Assembly (NCBI GenBank): GCA_910577935.1
Contig: CAJTOT010000010.1
Location: 33,847-97,846 of the forward strand
Source of the DNA: an uncultured Hungatella sp.
GTDB taxonomy: Bacteria > Bacillota > Clostridia > Lachnospirales > Lachnospiraceae
Direction: 5' to 3'
Length of the DNA: 64,000 nucleotides
Under the pieces are notes generated by a model, which was not told where the DNA came from, made no database searches, and was given only the letters and a program-made list of their open reading frames with translations. Shown piece by piece: positions 25,772 to 34,608 of the stretch (within the stretch, counting starts at the first letter, position 1; each line of letters begins with the position of its first letter). A program made the position numbers and the translations under genes.

Positions 25772-25956
25772 TTCATTTGCCTCCCCCTTTTTCATAGACT
25801 TTTTTATGTTAATCTCATTGTATCACAACACAAAATAAGTAGAATGGGGGAAATTTACAAATTTTTCTTAAATTTTTATGAAGATCGCAGGCGTCATCGA
25901 CTCCCGCAGCTGCCGCCGCGCACGGGCATACACTCCTCTTTGGGCCTTCTCGGATA

Positions 25957-27156
25957 TCAGCTCCGTCTCCCCGGATATTCCTCCCTCACAAACTTCTCCA
26001 GCACCGGGATAGAGCGCTTCACCTTCTCCGTATCGATGCAGTAAGCCATGCGGAAATGGCCGGGCACGCCGAAGTTGTCCGAGGGCACCAGAATCAGGTC
26101 GTATTTCTTAGCCTTCATGCAGAAAGCGCCGGCATCTTCTTCGAGAGCCCTGGGGAAGATGTAGAAGGTTCCTCCCGGCTTCACCACCTGGAACCCCATC
26201 CCCGTCAGGGCATCGTACAGAAGATTCATGTTGGTCTCATACACGGACAAATCGCTGGTCTGGCCGAGAACCTTTGCCACCGCCAGCTGCACGCTGGATG
26301 GCGGACAGTTGTGCCCGATTCCCCGGCTGATCTGACCGCACATCACGGCCAGCGCCTCCGCGTCCCTGCATCTGGGGTTCACCGCCACATAGCCGATGCG
26401 CTCCCCCGGCAGGCTCAGGCTCTTGGAAAAGGAGTAGCAGGAAATAGAGTTGTCATAAAACTTTGACACATAGGGGGAATCGGCCCCCTCAAAGATGATC
26501 TCCCTGTAAGGCTCATCGCTGATGAGGAAAATGTCATGTCCATACTCCCTCTGTTTTCCCTCCAGGAAGTCCGCCAGCTTATGGATCGTCTCGGTGCTGT
26601 AGGCGACTCCCGACGGATTGTTGGGGGTATTGATAAGCACCGCCATGACTTTTTCACTCATCATCTGCTCCAGAGCCTGAAAATTAATCTGAAAATTCTC
26701 CATGTCCGCGGGAACCACCTTGAGAACCGCCCCGGACAGATTCACATAAGGCCCGTACTCTGGAAAATAGGGGGCAAATGTCAGAATCTCATCCCCAGGA
26801 GAAGTGACGCACCGGAACGCGTGGGCCAGGGCCCCGGCAGCGCCGGAAGCCATGAAGATGTGCTTCGCCTCGTAGTCCATGGCGAACCGGCTGTTCAGAC
26901 TCTCCGCCACCGCCCTTCTGACGCTCTCGATTCCCAGGGAGGGACTGTAGCCGTGGACGGCCACCGGGTCCTCCTCCCTGAGAAGTTCAATCATTCCATC
27001 CGTATAATCCTGGGGACACGGCACACTGGGGTTGCCCAAACTGTAGTCGAATACATGGTCGTAGCCGATCTCCTGCCCCCGGGCCGTGGCATACTCACTC
27101 AGCTCCCGGATAATGGATTTTCCCTGGAGCATTTTTTTATAAGTTGTATTAATCAT
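25957..27156 (-). CDS. PLP-dependent class I/II aminotransferase
   Basis: A fold-type I transaminase of 399 residues. Seen: GNPSVPCPQDYTDGM and HGYSPSLGIESVRRAVAESLN at the N-terminus, NTPNNPSGVAYS (PLP phosphate/substrate region), SDEPYREIIFEG (Asp and Tyr contacting the cofactor), and SFSKSLSLPGERIGY, with the Lys that forms the Schiff base. The family includes aspartate and aromatic aminotransferases of AspB type; the exact amino acid is not predictable. The ribosome site AGGAGGG lies 7-8 bases before the ATG. Single gene; the AT-rich cassette begins about 60 bases upstream. Confidence 0.93.
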   Translation of the reverse strand: MINTTYKKMLQGKSIIRELSEYATARGQEIGYDHVFDYSLGNPSVPCPQDYTDGMIELLREEDPVAVHGYSPSLGIESVRRAVAESLNSRFAMDYEAKHIFMASGAAGALAHAFRCVTSPGDEILTFAPYFPEYGPYVNLSGAVLKVVPADMENFQINFQALEQMMSEKVMAVLINTPNNPSGVAYSTETIHKLADFLEGKQREYGHDIFLISDEPYREIIFEGADSPYVSKFYDNSISCYSFSKSLSLPGERIGYVAVNPRCRDAEALAVMCGQISRGIGHNCPPSSVQLAVAKVLGQTSDLSVYETNMNLLYDALTGMGFQVVKPGGTFYIFPRALEEDAGAFCMKAKKYDLILVPSDNFGVPGHFRMAYCIDTEKVKRSIPVLEKFVREEYPGRRS

Positions 27157-27264
27157 AGCAATCTCCCTCCTGTCTTTATTTACTCAGTTTATCACACAAA
27201 TCAACGCTTCCGCTAAGACATCCCCTGGAAACCTCCCACACCTGCCTGAACAGAAACATCATTA

Positions 27265-28200
27265 TCAGATGGTTGGAAATTTGCCTGTCGGCAAGTGTTT
27301 CCCGATATACCCGACAATTCCCACTTTATGCTCTGCATCAGGAATAAAATGGATTCTTCCCGGAAAATTACCTGCAAAGCTGATGTGCCAGGAAAAAAAC
27401 TCTTCCTTGCCATAAGGCGTTCTGAATGTACGTAAACTGCGTAATTCTGTATTATTCTCTACTGATTCCGATTCGCTCCGGCAGCCGTAGCCCACTTTGT
27501 CTTTCTCAAACTGCCCGTTGAAATTTTTAAAATAGTCCTCTAATATTTGAAGACGTTTCATAATCATTTTAATATGTAGAGAAAGCCTGGCTTCTTCCAA
27601 CTGCTTTTTTACACTATCACAAAACTGCAAATGCGGATAGAGCATGTCTCTTTTCTCCCATAACTCTTTGCCGGAAGAAACCATTGATATCAGCCTGCTT
27701 TTCTCTTTTTCACTCAGCCTGGCAACATGTTCTTCCAGGCAACAGTTCTCTACAGATACACACCTGTCCTCCTCTTCCAGGGATACATAGGAACCTTTAA
27801 TTTCTGCCTCGGCCCATATTGGAGCAGTATTCATACTGACAACAAAACTCTCCCACTCATATGCCGCCAGACAGCCCATTGCCTTTGTTTTTTTGTGCTC
27901 CCCCAGTTCAACCAGCAATTCACTTTCTAAAAAGTCCCTCTCCTGAATCAGCTGTTTTCTGTTAATTATTGTCCTAAAAAACGCCTTTTCCTGATGCGAG
28001 ACATGTGAATCCTGAAGCCAGTCATGAATTGTATATCCTGTTGTCAATTCTCCTGTCATCAATTCCTCTGCATAGTAAAAATCCATATCCCCTTTTTCCC
28101 GAAATATTTTATTGCAGATTTTAAGAAATTGACTTATAATACTGTTTATTTCTTCTCGTTCTTTTATATTTCCATGTACCGACAGTTCATTTAATATCAT
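27265..28200 (-). CDS. Unknown protein, third gene of DUF262/DUF3696 cassette
   Basis: I do not recognise a family for this 311-residue protein. It is helical and charged over the first 240 residues, with coiled-coil-like stretches (about 75-100 and 195-235). It ends in a beta-rich part (SWHISFAGNFPGRIHFIPD, VGIVGYIGKHLPTGKF) that loosely recalls the closing strands of RelE/ParE-like toxins. That likeness is weak and unproven. No signal peptide or membrane helix. It starts 19 bases after the ATPase gene with GGGGAATCAG upstream, so it is the last gene of the cassette. Codon use is AT-rich like its two partners and unlike its other neighbours. An effector or adaptor role is inferred from position only. 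Confidence 0.75.
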   Translation of the reverse strand: MILNELSVHGNIKEREEINSIISQFLKICNKIFREKGDMDFYYAEELMTGELTTGYTIHDWLQDSHVSHQEKAFFRTIINRKQLIQERDFLESELLVELGEHKKTKAMGCLAAYEWESFVVSMNTAPIWAEAEIKGSYVSLEEEDRCVSVENCCLEEHVARLSEKEKSRLISMVSSGKELWEKRDMLYPHLQFCDSVKKQLEEARLSLHIKMIMKRLQILEDYFKNFNGQFEKDKVGYGCRSESESVENNTELRSLRTFRTPYGKEEFFSWHISFAGNFPGRIHFIPDAEHKVGIVGYIGKHLPTGKFPTI

Positions 28201-28219
28201 ATGTATCTGATTCCCCTGT

Positions 28220-29320
28220 TTAAAATAGCAGACCTATTGCTTTATCCCACTCGTCAAAAAAACATTCCGGCCAATTAGACAGACTTCCATCCGGCAATAT
28301 TTCTGGAGATGTTATATTATGTATGGTCATGCCTTCCTGATCCTCAAAGGCATTAAAATAATTTATTTTGACCTGATTTGGCCGAATAGATTTTTGCTTT
28401 ATCGCAAGCCTTATACCATTCAGAATATGATCACTGTGTGTTTCCATCATAATCTGAACACCATTTGCGGCTGCCTTCGCAGCCAGCTCCCCGATCTGCC
28501 GCTGCCCTTTGGGGTGAATATGCGCTTCCGGATTTTCCAGTATCAGCAAATCGCCTTTTCTTGCTTTTAGCAGAGAAATAATTACTGGCAGAACATAGGA
28601 CACGCCAAACCCCATATTTACCGCATTTGTCGATTCCTCCCCCATCACACTTAACTGACCATAGCGGAGCCCCATCATATTGGCATCAAGATACGGAATC
28701 GCCTTGACCTTGATACCTGGAGATATTTCAGACATCCACGCATTTACCTGCAGTTCCAGACGTTCGCTTATCTCGACTGGATTTTTCATATTTTCATAAA
28801 CCTTAAATTTAGAATCACTGCCGATCAAATACAGGCTTGATACGGCATGCTCTCCTCTGCATCCAACCTGTGTTGAAATATGCCACTCTCCCTCCAAATC
28901 ATCATAATATCTTCTCGGTCCCAATCGCTCTGCTGATATGTACTCAAACCCGTTTCCTGTCAATGTATGATCACCAGAACCATTTGCTCCGCCCGAAGAC
29001 AACAATATCTTTTTTTCCCGGTCATAATAACACTCCCAAACCTGCTTTTCCTCCTCTACTTTCAGAGAGATCTCTTCTTCTCTTCTATACCAATATGAAA
29101 TGTCCTTTATTGTCCCTAAATTCACATAATATCCATTAAGAAAAATCTGTTCACCTTTCTCCAAGCGGTTCTTCTCAAAGGTCTGACGCAGCAAAAGCAG
29201 TATCTGGATCAATGTGGACTTTCCCATGCCGTTTATACCGGTAAATAAGTTCAAATCTCTGCATTCCACCATTATTTGCTCATAACATTTGAAATTTTTT
29301 GCCATAATCTTATTTATCAT
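28220..29320 (-). CDS. AAA/SMC-like ATPase with DUF3696 C-terminus
   Basis: An ABC/SMC-type ATPase of the OLD/AAA_15-21 group, 366 residues. Seen: Walker A TGINGMGKST (about 28-37), a Q-loop region, the NAVNMGFGVSYVLPVIISLL block typical of DUF3696 ATPases, Walker B GDLLILENPEAHIHP and the switch METHSDHILNGIRLA. The DUF3696 end is PDGSLSNWPECFFDEWDKAIGLLF. No TOPRIM or nuclease domain follows, unlike OLD proteins. The start overlaps the DUF262 gene by four bases (ATGA), and GGAG lies eight bases upstream. Family members recur in predicted anti-phage and restriction-like cassettes, usually with DUF262 proteins as here. Confidence 0.88.
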   Translation of the reverse strand: MINKIMAKNFKCYEQIMVECRDLNLFTGINGMGKSTLIQILLLLRQTFEKNRLEKGEQIFLNGYYVNLGTIKDISYWYRREEEISLKVEEEKQVWECYYDREKKILLSSGGANGSGDHTLTGNGFEYISAERLGPRRYYDDLEGEWHISTQVGCRGEHAVSSLYLIGSDSKFKVYENMKNPVEISERLELQVNAWMSEISPGIKVKAIPYLDANMMGLRYGQLSVMGEESTNAVNMGFGVSYVLPVIISLLKARKGDLLILENPEAHIHPKGQRQIGELAAKAAANGVQIMMETHSDHILNGIRLAIKQKSIRPNQVKINYFNAFEDQEGMTIHNITSPEILPDGSLSNWPECFFDEWDKAIGLLF

Positions 29321-30588
29321 TCTTTTTTCTCCAATATATGATTCACAAGTTCCCCTATTATATTGATTCTTGCATATACAGATTTTTTATCAGATGATTT
29401 CAACAAATATAAATACTCTGATGATTCACATAAATCCATATACTGCTTCTGTACCACATCTTTGCGGCTTATCAGTTCGTCTGCATCTTTCTGATCCAGA
29501 TTTTTCATCACGTAACACCAGGACTCAAAAATAACTTTATTAATGGGACGCCTCCGCCTGTCATAACATATCTTTCTGAAAGAATTTCTTCCCATCAGCT
29601 TATAAATATTTATCATCACGTTCTCAAATTCTTCTTCTATTTGGAGTAATATATTCTGTTCTATATGATTTAAAAATTTCATCCCACTATTAAGAAAATC
29701 ATCAATATTTCCTGAGTACTGAGATAAATCCAGATAACAAAAAGACACATATCTCAACACAAATTCACGATCCAGCATCCTCTCGCTCTTAACGCTTCCC
29801 CCGGTTGCCAGCACAAACGCTTTTTTTTCTGCACATCTTACTAAAAATTCTGTAGCCTGCCCCTGGAAAAGGGCATTTCGAATCTCCTGCGGCTCCAGGG
29901 CCAGCCCCCCGGTATTAATCCTCTTAAAAATATTGTATTTGACATTATCTGGAGTTGAAGGATTTACCAGATAAACATTGATGACGGTTTCATCAATCCT
30001 TCGTTGAAAGGTTCTGGGAAGCTGTTCATATCCACAGCCATTTAATTCCAGAAAAAACTCCAGCTCCTGCAGTCTTAGCGTCTTATCCACCGCAAACTGT
30101 TTCAAGGCAGTCACTCTCTGCAATCCATCAATCACAAGCCACATATCCTCGTCTGTCGCGTCAAAATAAAATGCCGGCAGTGGTATCCGCAAGAAAATTG
30201 ACTCTATCAATTGACTCTTTTGTTTTTTATCCCATAAACCGGCCTTTCTCTGAAAAGAAGAATCAAATTCTATTTCTCCCCTTTCTATACGCTTCAGCAG
30301 GGAGTCCAATGTGAGAGGTTTCATGGTAATATCAATTTTAGACGGATCAAACGGCCTGATTTTCTCGCCTGTACAGCCATATGCTGTTACATCCGGCTCC
30401 ACATCTTCCTGTATCATAGAGATTCCGCGTTCTGAAAAAAAACTCATAATATCCTCATAATTATTGTCAGTTATTCTCAAAGACATATAAACCAAATTCA
30501 TATTGATCATGTTATTCTGCTCTGCCGCAAGCTTACACAGTTTTTCCAGATCCTCTATTTCACTTTTCTTTAGCGCATTTTCTCTCAT
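29317..30588 (-). CDS. DUF262-domain protein with extra N-terminal helical module
   Basis: This is a 423-residue protein. The DUF262 (ParB/Srx-fold) core runs from about 85 to 300 with the expected motifs: EFDSSFQRKAGLWDKKQKSQLIESIFLRIPLP, VIDGLQRVTALKQF (DGxQR, the likely catalytic site) and FKRINTGGLALEPQEIRNALF. The helical C-terminus has no HNH/DUF1524 nuclease motif that I can see. The first 75 residues form a separate module whose TDNNYEDIMSFFSERGISMI stretch resembles sigma-70 region 1.1. DUF262 enzymes such as GmrS are nucleotide-dependent restriction subunits; the ATPase downstream overlaps by four bases. Own promoter at 30714-30741; GGAGG lies 12 bases before the ATG. Confidence 0.88.
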   Translation of the reverse strand: MRENALKKSEIEDLEKLCKLAAEQNNMINMNLVYMSLRITDNNYEDIMSFFSERGISMIQEDVEPDVTAYGCTGEKIRPFDPSKIDITMKPLTLDSLLKRIERGEIEFDSSFQRKAGLWDKKQKSQLIESIFLRIPLPAFYFDATDEDMWLVIDGLQRVTALKQFAVDKTLRLQELEFFLELNGCGYEQLPRTFQRRIDETVINVYLVNPSTPDNVKYNIFKRINTGGLALEPQEIRNALFQGQATEFLVRCAEKKAFVLATGGSVKSERMLDREFVLRYVSFCYLDLSQYSGNIDDFLNSGMKFLNHIEQNILLQIEEEFENVMINIYKLMGRNSFRKICYDRRRRPINKVIFESWCYVMKNLDQKDADELISRKDVVQKQYMDLCESSEYLYLLKSSDKKSVYARINIIGELVNHILEKKE

Positions 30589-30713
30589 CTTAACTTATGT
30601 TCCTCCTGATACAGTATTTCCGGACTTTACTGCTCATACACCTTTATCCCCAGAATCTTTCTGTATATTCGACACTTTTTATCCTACATTCTTTATCTGA
30701 TAACCATACAATC

Positions 30714-30741
30714 ATTATAGCAGATTTCCTCTATTTTACAA
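30714..30741 (-). promoter_or_regulatory. Promoter of the DUF262/DUF3696 cassette
   Basis: Minus strand TTGTAA (30736-30741), 16-base spacer, TATAAT (30714-30719), leaving a leader of roughly 120 bases before the DUF262 ATG. It lies directly after the Mrp operon terminator. Confidence 0.7.
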
Positions 30742-30764
30742 TCATGCGCGTTCAACAGCAAGGC

Positions 30765-30818
30765 AAAAAATCCCCCCTTTCCCCATACAGGCCAGCCCTG
30801 TACGGCAAAAGGAGGGAT
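30765..30818 (-). terminator. Terminator of the Mrp/MBH-like operon
   Basis: Minus strand ATCCCTCCTTTTGCCGTACAGGG pairs imperfectly with CCTGTATGGGGAAAGGGGGGAT and is followed by six T. It closes the operon 10 bases after the last stop, at 30829. Confidence 0.85.
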
Positions 30819-30828
30819 CAGATATACC

Positions 30829-33063
30829 TTACACAAAATAAAACACAAACAGCAGATATCCCAAAGTCACGCAGAGTCCGATGCAGAACAGCATCAGGCC
30901 GAAGGAAAAGCTCTGTTCCACCAGATCGCCTATATGCTTAATCCTCTTTTCCCGCTCAATCAGATGATGCACGGCGGATACTCTGACTCTCCCTGTCTCC
31001 TTCTTTCCGAAGACGCGGATTTTAAGCCGCGCCCACCTGTCCGCGAAATGTCCCAGCACATGGGCCAGCCAGTTGGTCTCCGGATGGCTTTTGGGCTCCG
31101 GCAGCTGGCGGCACACCGTCCTGCGGGCGAGAACCACCACGCCGTCTGTGAGGTGATCCATGGCGCGGCAGACAACTGAGGACACGGCGAAAAATACCGT
31201 GAGCGCCGCGGAGATCAGATACCGGTCCAGGAACCCGAAGGCCGCCCCGCAGATTCCGGGAAGCGCCGTCTGGAGTATAGGTCTGTAGATAAGATTTTCC
31301 AGATCCAGCCAGGAAGGCCAGCGGTTCACATACCGTCTCCCAGACATCCGGCCTTTCGCCGTCTGTCTCGCCTCTCCCGGCTCCCCTGCCTTCGTCTCCT
31401 GTCCCGCCTCTCCTGTCTTCCCCGCCTTCGCCGCCTGTCCTGCCGCCTCTGCCCTTCCCGGCTCCGGCTCCATCAAAAATGTGCGGATCACCAGGAAGTA
31501 AAGCGCCGTCCCGATGGCGATGGAGATGAGGCCGCCTTTTAAGTTGGCAAAGGAGAAATAATTTACCTGGTGGGCATGGCCGCTGGCCTTGAAAAATTCC
31601 TGTCCCAGGTCGGCGATCCGGTCCATGGTCAAGAACGGCAGCATGCCCAGAACCGGCAAAATCGCCGCCGCCCCTGTGAGAACCGTCCTGCTGAGAGGCG
31701 TCATGCAGCGGGCTGACATCTGGTCAAACTCCTCCTGCCTCTCCGGGTGAATGTCCACAAACAGCGCCACGAACAGCTTCAGCATGTAGGCCACCGTCAT
31801 GCCGCCGGTAAACAGAAACACCCACTCCGCTCCCTTCCAGAATCCGGGGCTGGTAAGCAGGGTCACAAGGGTCTTCGGCATCCCCATAGCGCCTGAGGCC
31901 AGAGCCGGCCCCTCCTCGGCCAGAAAAGCGGCATACTCCACGATGCTCTCATGGAGAAGGGTTTTGCTCACATATCCGTTCCACAGGGGGATTCCCCCTA
32001 TCCCCAGCGCTCCCATGAGAAAGCAGAAGCAGAGTGCCGGTTTTTTTCTGCCAAAGCCCCGGACATCGTTTAAGTCCAGCTGGTGAAGATTCATATACAC
32101 TGCTCCTGCGCAGAGAAACAGCACCAGCTTGATCAGTGAGTGGTTCACCATATGGAGAAATGCGCCTCTCACCGCCAGAAGGTTTCCCTCCCCCGCCCAG
32201 GACAGGAGGCAGGACATGCCGATTCCTGTCATGATAAATCCGATCTGGGACACCGACGAGCACGCCAGGGTTCTCTTTAAATTCACGGAAAATACTGCCA
32301 GCAGGGCGCCCAGGAACATGGTCACCAGACCCAGGCCGGCGATGAGCATCCCCCACATCCCGTCACTTGTGAACATGACGCAGGACAGGATGATGATCCC
32401 GAACACTCCCGCCTTGGTGAGAATTCCCGACAAGAGGGCGCTGGCCGGGGCCGGGGCCACCGGGTGGGCCTTGGGAAGCCATATGTGAAGGGGGAAGCAT
32501 CCCGCCTTGGCGCCGAAGCCAAACAGCATGAGAAGTCCTGCCGTGTAGAGCTGAACCTTGGCAGAGGCAAAGCCCCCTGCCGTATGGATTGGGGTCCCGT
32601 CTCCCAGCGTGGTCTCCCCGGCCAGGACGCGCCCGGCTTCCACGCCGATCTGTTCCATATCCAGGGTTCCCAGGACATCGTGGAGCAAAAACAGTCCCAT
32701 GAGCATCACCATGCCGCCGATTACCGCCACGGCCAGATATGTCTCCGCCGCCTTCAGGCTCTCCGGTTTCTCGTCAAAAGCCACCCAAACATAGGAGGTA
32801 AATGACATAATCTCAAAGAAAATAAAGGTAGTATACAGGTCGGCGGACAAAAACACGCCCACCGTGGCCGCGAATGTGGCCCAGAAGAACAGGTAGTACC
32901 TGGACTTCTTCTTGTAGTGTGCCATGTACTGTTTTGAAAAAGCGCCGCTGACGCCCCACATCACCACGGCGATTATGGAATACACCAGGCGGAAGCCGTT
33001 CAGCTTCAGGTGGAGCCCCATGCCGCAGATACCCGGAATCAGCCATTCCATTCCTTCCATCAT
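30829..33063 (-). CDS. MrpA/NuoL-type proton-conducting antiporter subunit, long form
   Basis: At 744 residues this is the longest of the four antiporter-like subunits. Seen: TFIFFEIMSFTSYVWVAFDE with the conserved Glu of transmembrane helix 5, and GFGAKAGCFPLHIWLPKAHPVAPAPASALLSG with the helix-7 Lys and the proton-conducting family signature. About fourteen core helices are predicted. After residue 540 comes a low-complexity Lys/Gly/Glu/Ala linker (AKAGKTGEAGQETKAGEPG) and then extra helices, with one more helix at the very end. Start codons overlap the previous gene (ATGATGA). It belongs to the membrane arm of an Mrp/MBH-like complex. Confidence 0.88.
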   Translation of the reverse strand: MMEGMEWLIPGICGMGLHLKLNGFRLVYSIIAVVMWGVSGAFSKQYMAHYKKKSRYYLFFWATFAATVGVFLSADLYTTFIFFEIMSFTSYVWVAFDEKPESLKAAETYLAVAVIGGMVMLMGLFLLHDVLGTLDMEQIGVEAGRVLAGETTLGDGTPIHTAGGFASAKVQLYTAGLLMLFGFGAKAGCFPLHIWLPKAHPVAPAPASALLSGILTKAGVFGIIILSCVMFTSDGMWGMLIAGLGLVTMFLGALLAVFSVNLKRTLACSSVSQIGFIMTGIGMSCLLSWAGEGNLLAVRGAFLHMVNHSLIKLVLFLCAGAVYMNLHQLDLNDVRGFGRKKPALCFCFLMGALGIGGIPLWNGYVSKTLLHESIVEYAAFLAEEGPALASGAMGMPKTLVTLLTSPGFWKGAEWVFLFTGGMTVAYMLKLFVALFVDIHPERQEEFDQMSARCMTPLSRTVLTGAAAILPVLGMLPFLTMDRIADLGQEFFKASGHAHQVNYFSFANLKGGLISIAIGTALYFLVIRTFLMEPEPGRAEAAGQAAKAGKTGEAGQETKAGEPGEARQTAKGRMSGRRYVNRWPSWLDLENLIYRPILQTALPGICGAAFGFLDRYLISAALTVFFAVSSVVCRAMDHLTDGVVVLARRTVCRQLPEPKSHPETNWLAHVLGHFADRWARLKIRVFGKKETGRVRVSAVHHLIEREKRIKHIGDLVEQSFSFGLMLFCIGLCVTLGYLLFVFYFV

Positions 33064-34595
33064 CCTGCCTCACCTCCTATCATTGTCAAAATGCTCATAA
33101 GCGGCGCCGGGTGAAGTCCGATGGCCAAGATGGCTGCCGCAAAAATCACAAGCGGCGCCGTCATCTTCCAGCTGGGGTCAGTCACTTCTTCCTTCCCGGA
33201 CTCCCTCTTCCGGTCATCACCCGCGCCGTCCGCCGTCTCCCCCTGGGTCCCAAGGCTTGGGAAATACGCCCGCACTATCACGGTCATCATGTAGATTCCG
33301 GTCATCAGCGCCGAGTACAGAATCACCGCCACCCCCGCGAGTCCCAGCCTGCTGCCGCTGTCAAAAGCCGCCCGGGCCAGGTTCCATTTGCCGATAAAGC
33401 CTGCAAACAGCGGGATACCCATGAGGGACAGGCTGGACACCAGAAGGCACCCGAAGGTCACGGGCATCTTCTTTCCCATGCCGTCCAGCTGGTAGATGTA
33501 AGTCTTTCCCGACTGGTGCATCACCGCGCCGGCGCAGAAAAATGCGCAGATCTTCATAAACGCGTGAGCCACCAGATGGCTCAACGCCGCCGTCAGCCCG
33601 AAGGGAGTCATCAGCGCAGCCCCGAAGAGGATGTATGACAGGTTGCTGACTGTGGAGTAGGCAAGGCGCCGTTTCCAGTGAACCTCTTTCACCGCCATGG
33701 TGGAGCCGAAAGCGATGGTCACAAGGGCCGCGGACATCACCACCCACTGGGCCCAGGTTCCTCCTAAAAACCCGGTCCCGAAGCTGAAATAGGTGAGGCG
33801 CAGGATAGCAAAGGCGCCTGATTTTACAACCGCCACCGCGTGGAGGAGGGCCGTAACAGGCGTGGGCGCCACAGCCGCCTTGGGCAGCCATCGATAGCAG
33901 GGAAACAGCGCCGCTTTCACGCCGAAGCCGAAGAACGCCAGCACATACACAAGCAGAAGCACATTCTTGTTCTCCATGGCCCTGCCCAGATCCAGCATCC
34001 CGCCTGGTATAAACTCCGTGGTTCCTACGGAGGAAAATCCGAGGACAAACACCAGCCCGATGAAGGCAAATGCCGCTCCTCCTATGGAGTAGTACAGGTA
34101 AGCGCGGCCTGCCCGCACCGCCTCCGTGGTGAGGGGAAACAACACCAGGGGCAGTGTAACCAGTGTCAGCATCTCATAAAACAGATATAAGGTTACAAGG
34201 TTTCCGGCCAGGGCAATCCCCATGGTAATGCCGTAGGTCATGGTATAACAGGCAAAGAACGTGTTTTTCCGCTCTTCATGTCTCATATATTCAAATGCGT
34301 ACAGAGTTGCCAGCGGCCACAGAAACGCCACCAGCCCGGCAAACACGCTTCCCATCCGGTCCAGCTTGAACATGATCGTCAGGACTGAATACAGCCGAAA
34401 CAACACCAGCCGCCGCTCTCCTCCCGCGCCTCCTGCGATGGCCGCTGCCACCAGAAGGCTGTTTGCCACAACCAGACCCTCTATGAAAAGCTCTCTCTTC
34501 CGGCTCCACTCCTCTTTTCCCGATTGGTGAAACAACATGAATACACCGCTGAGAATGGGGAGAAACACCGGCAGAGCCAGTATGATCTCGCTCAT
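33060..34595 (-). CDS. MrpD/NuoN-type proton-conducting antiporter subunit
   Basis: The product is 511 residues from the ATG at 34593-34595, which has GGAGG seven bases upstream; the ATG two codons earlier abuts that site and is unlikely. About fourteen membrane helices. LYLFYEMLTLVTLPLVLFP holds the key Glu, and GFGVKAALFPCYRWLPKAAVAPTPVTALLHAV the key Lys and family signature. A hydrophilic insertion (GTQGETADGAGDDRKRESGKEE) precedes the last helix. One of four paralogous ion-translocating subunits here; the ion, H+ or Na+, is not decided by sequence. Confidence 0.9.
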   Translation of the reverse strand: MSEIILALPVFLPILSGVFMLFHQSGKEEWSRKRELFIEGLVVANSLLVAAAIAGGAGGERRLVLFRLYSVLTIMFKLDRMGSVFAGLVAFLWPLATLYAFEYMRHEERKNTFFACYTMTYGITMGIALAGNLVTLYLFYEMLTLVTLPLVLFPLTTEAVRAGRAYLYYSIGGAAFAFIGLVFVLGFSSVGTTEFIPGGMLDLGRAMENKNVLLLVYVLAFFGFGVKAALFPCYRWLPKAAVAPTPVTALLHAVAVVKSGAFAILRLTYFSFGTGFLGGTWAQWVVMSAALVTIAFGSTMAVKEVHWKRRLAYSTVSNLSYILFGAALMTPFGLTAALSHLVAHAFMKICAFFCAGAVMHQSGKTYIYQLDGMGKKMPVTFGCLLVSSLSLMGIPLFAGFIGKWNLARAAFDSGSRLGLAGVAVILYSALMTGIYMMTVIVRAYFPSLGTQGETADGAGDDRKRESGKEEVTDPSWKMTAPLVIFAAAILAIGLHPAPLMSILTMIGGEAG

Positions 34596-34608
34596 ATTCA
34601 TACCTCCG

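Noticed and set aside
24689..26044. Plus-strand 451-codon frame antisense to the VWA gene
   Set aside because: Shadow frame, His/Arg/Leu-rich composition and no family.
29317..30588. GmrSD-type nuclease with HNH/DUF1524 domain
   Set aside because: No HxxP/HNH motif is seen in the C-terminal half, so a full GmrSD assignment is not supported.
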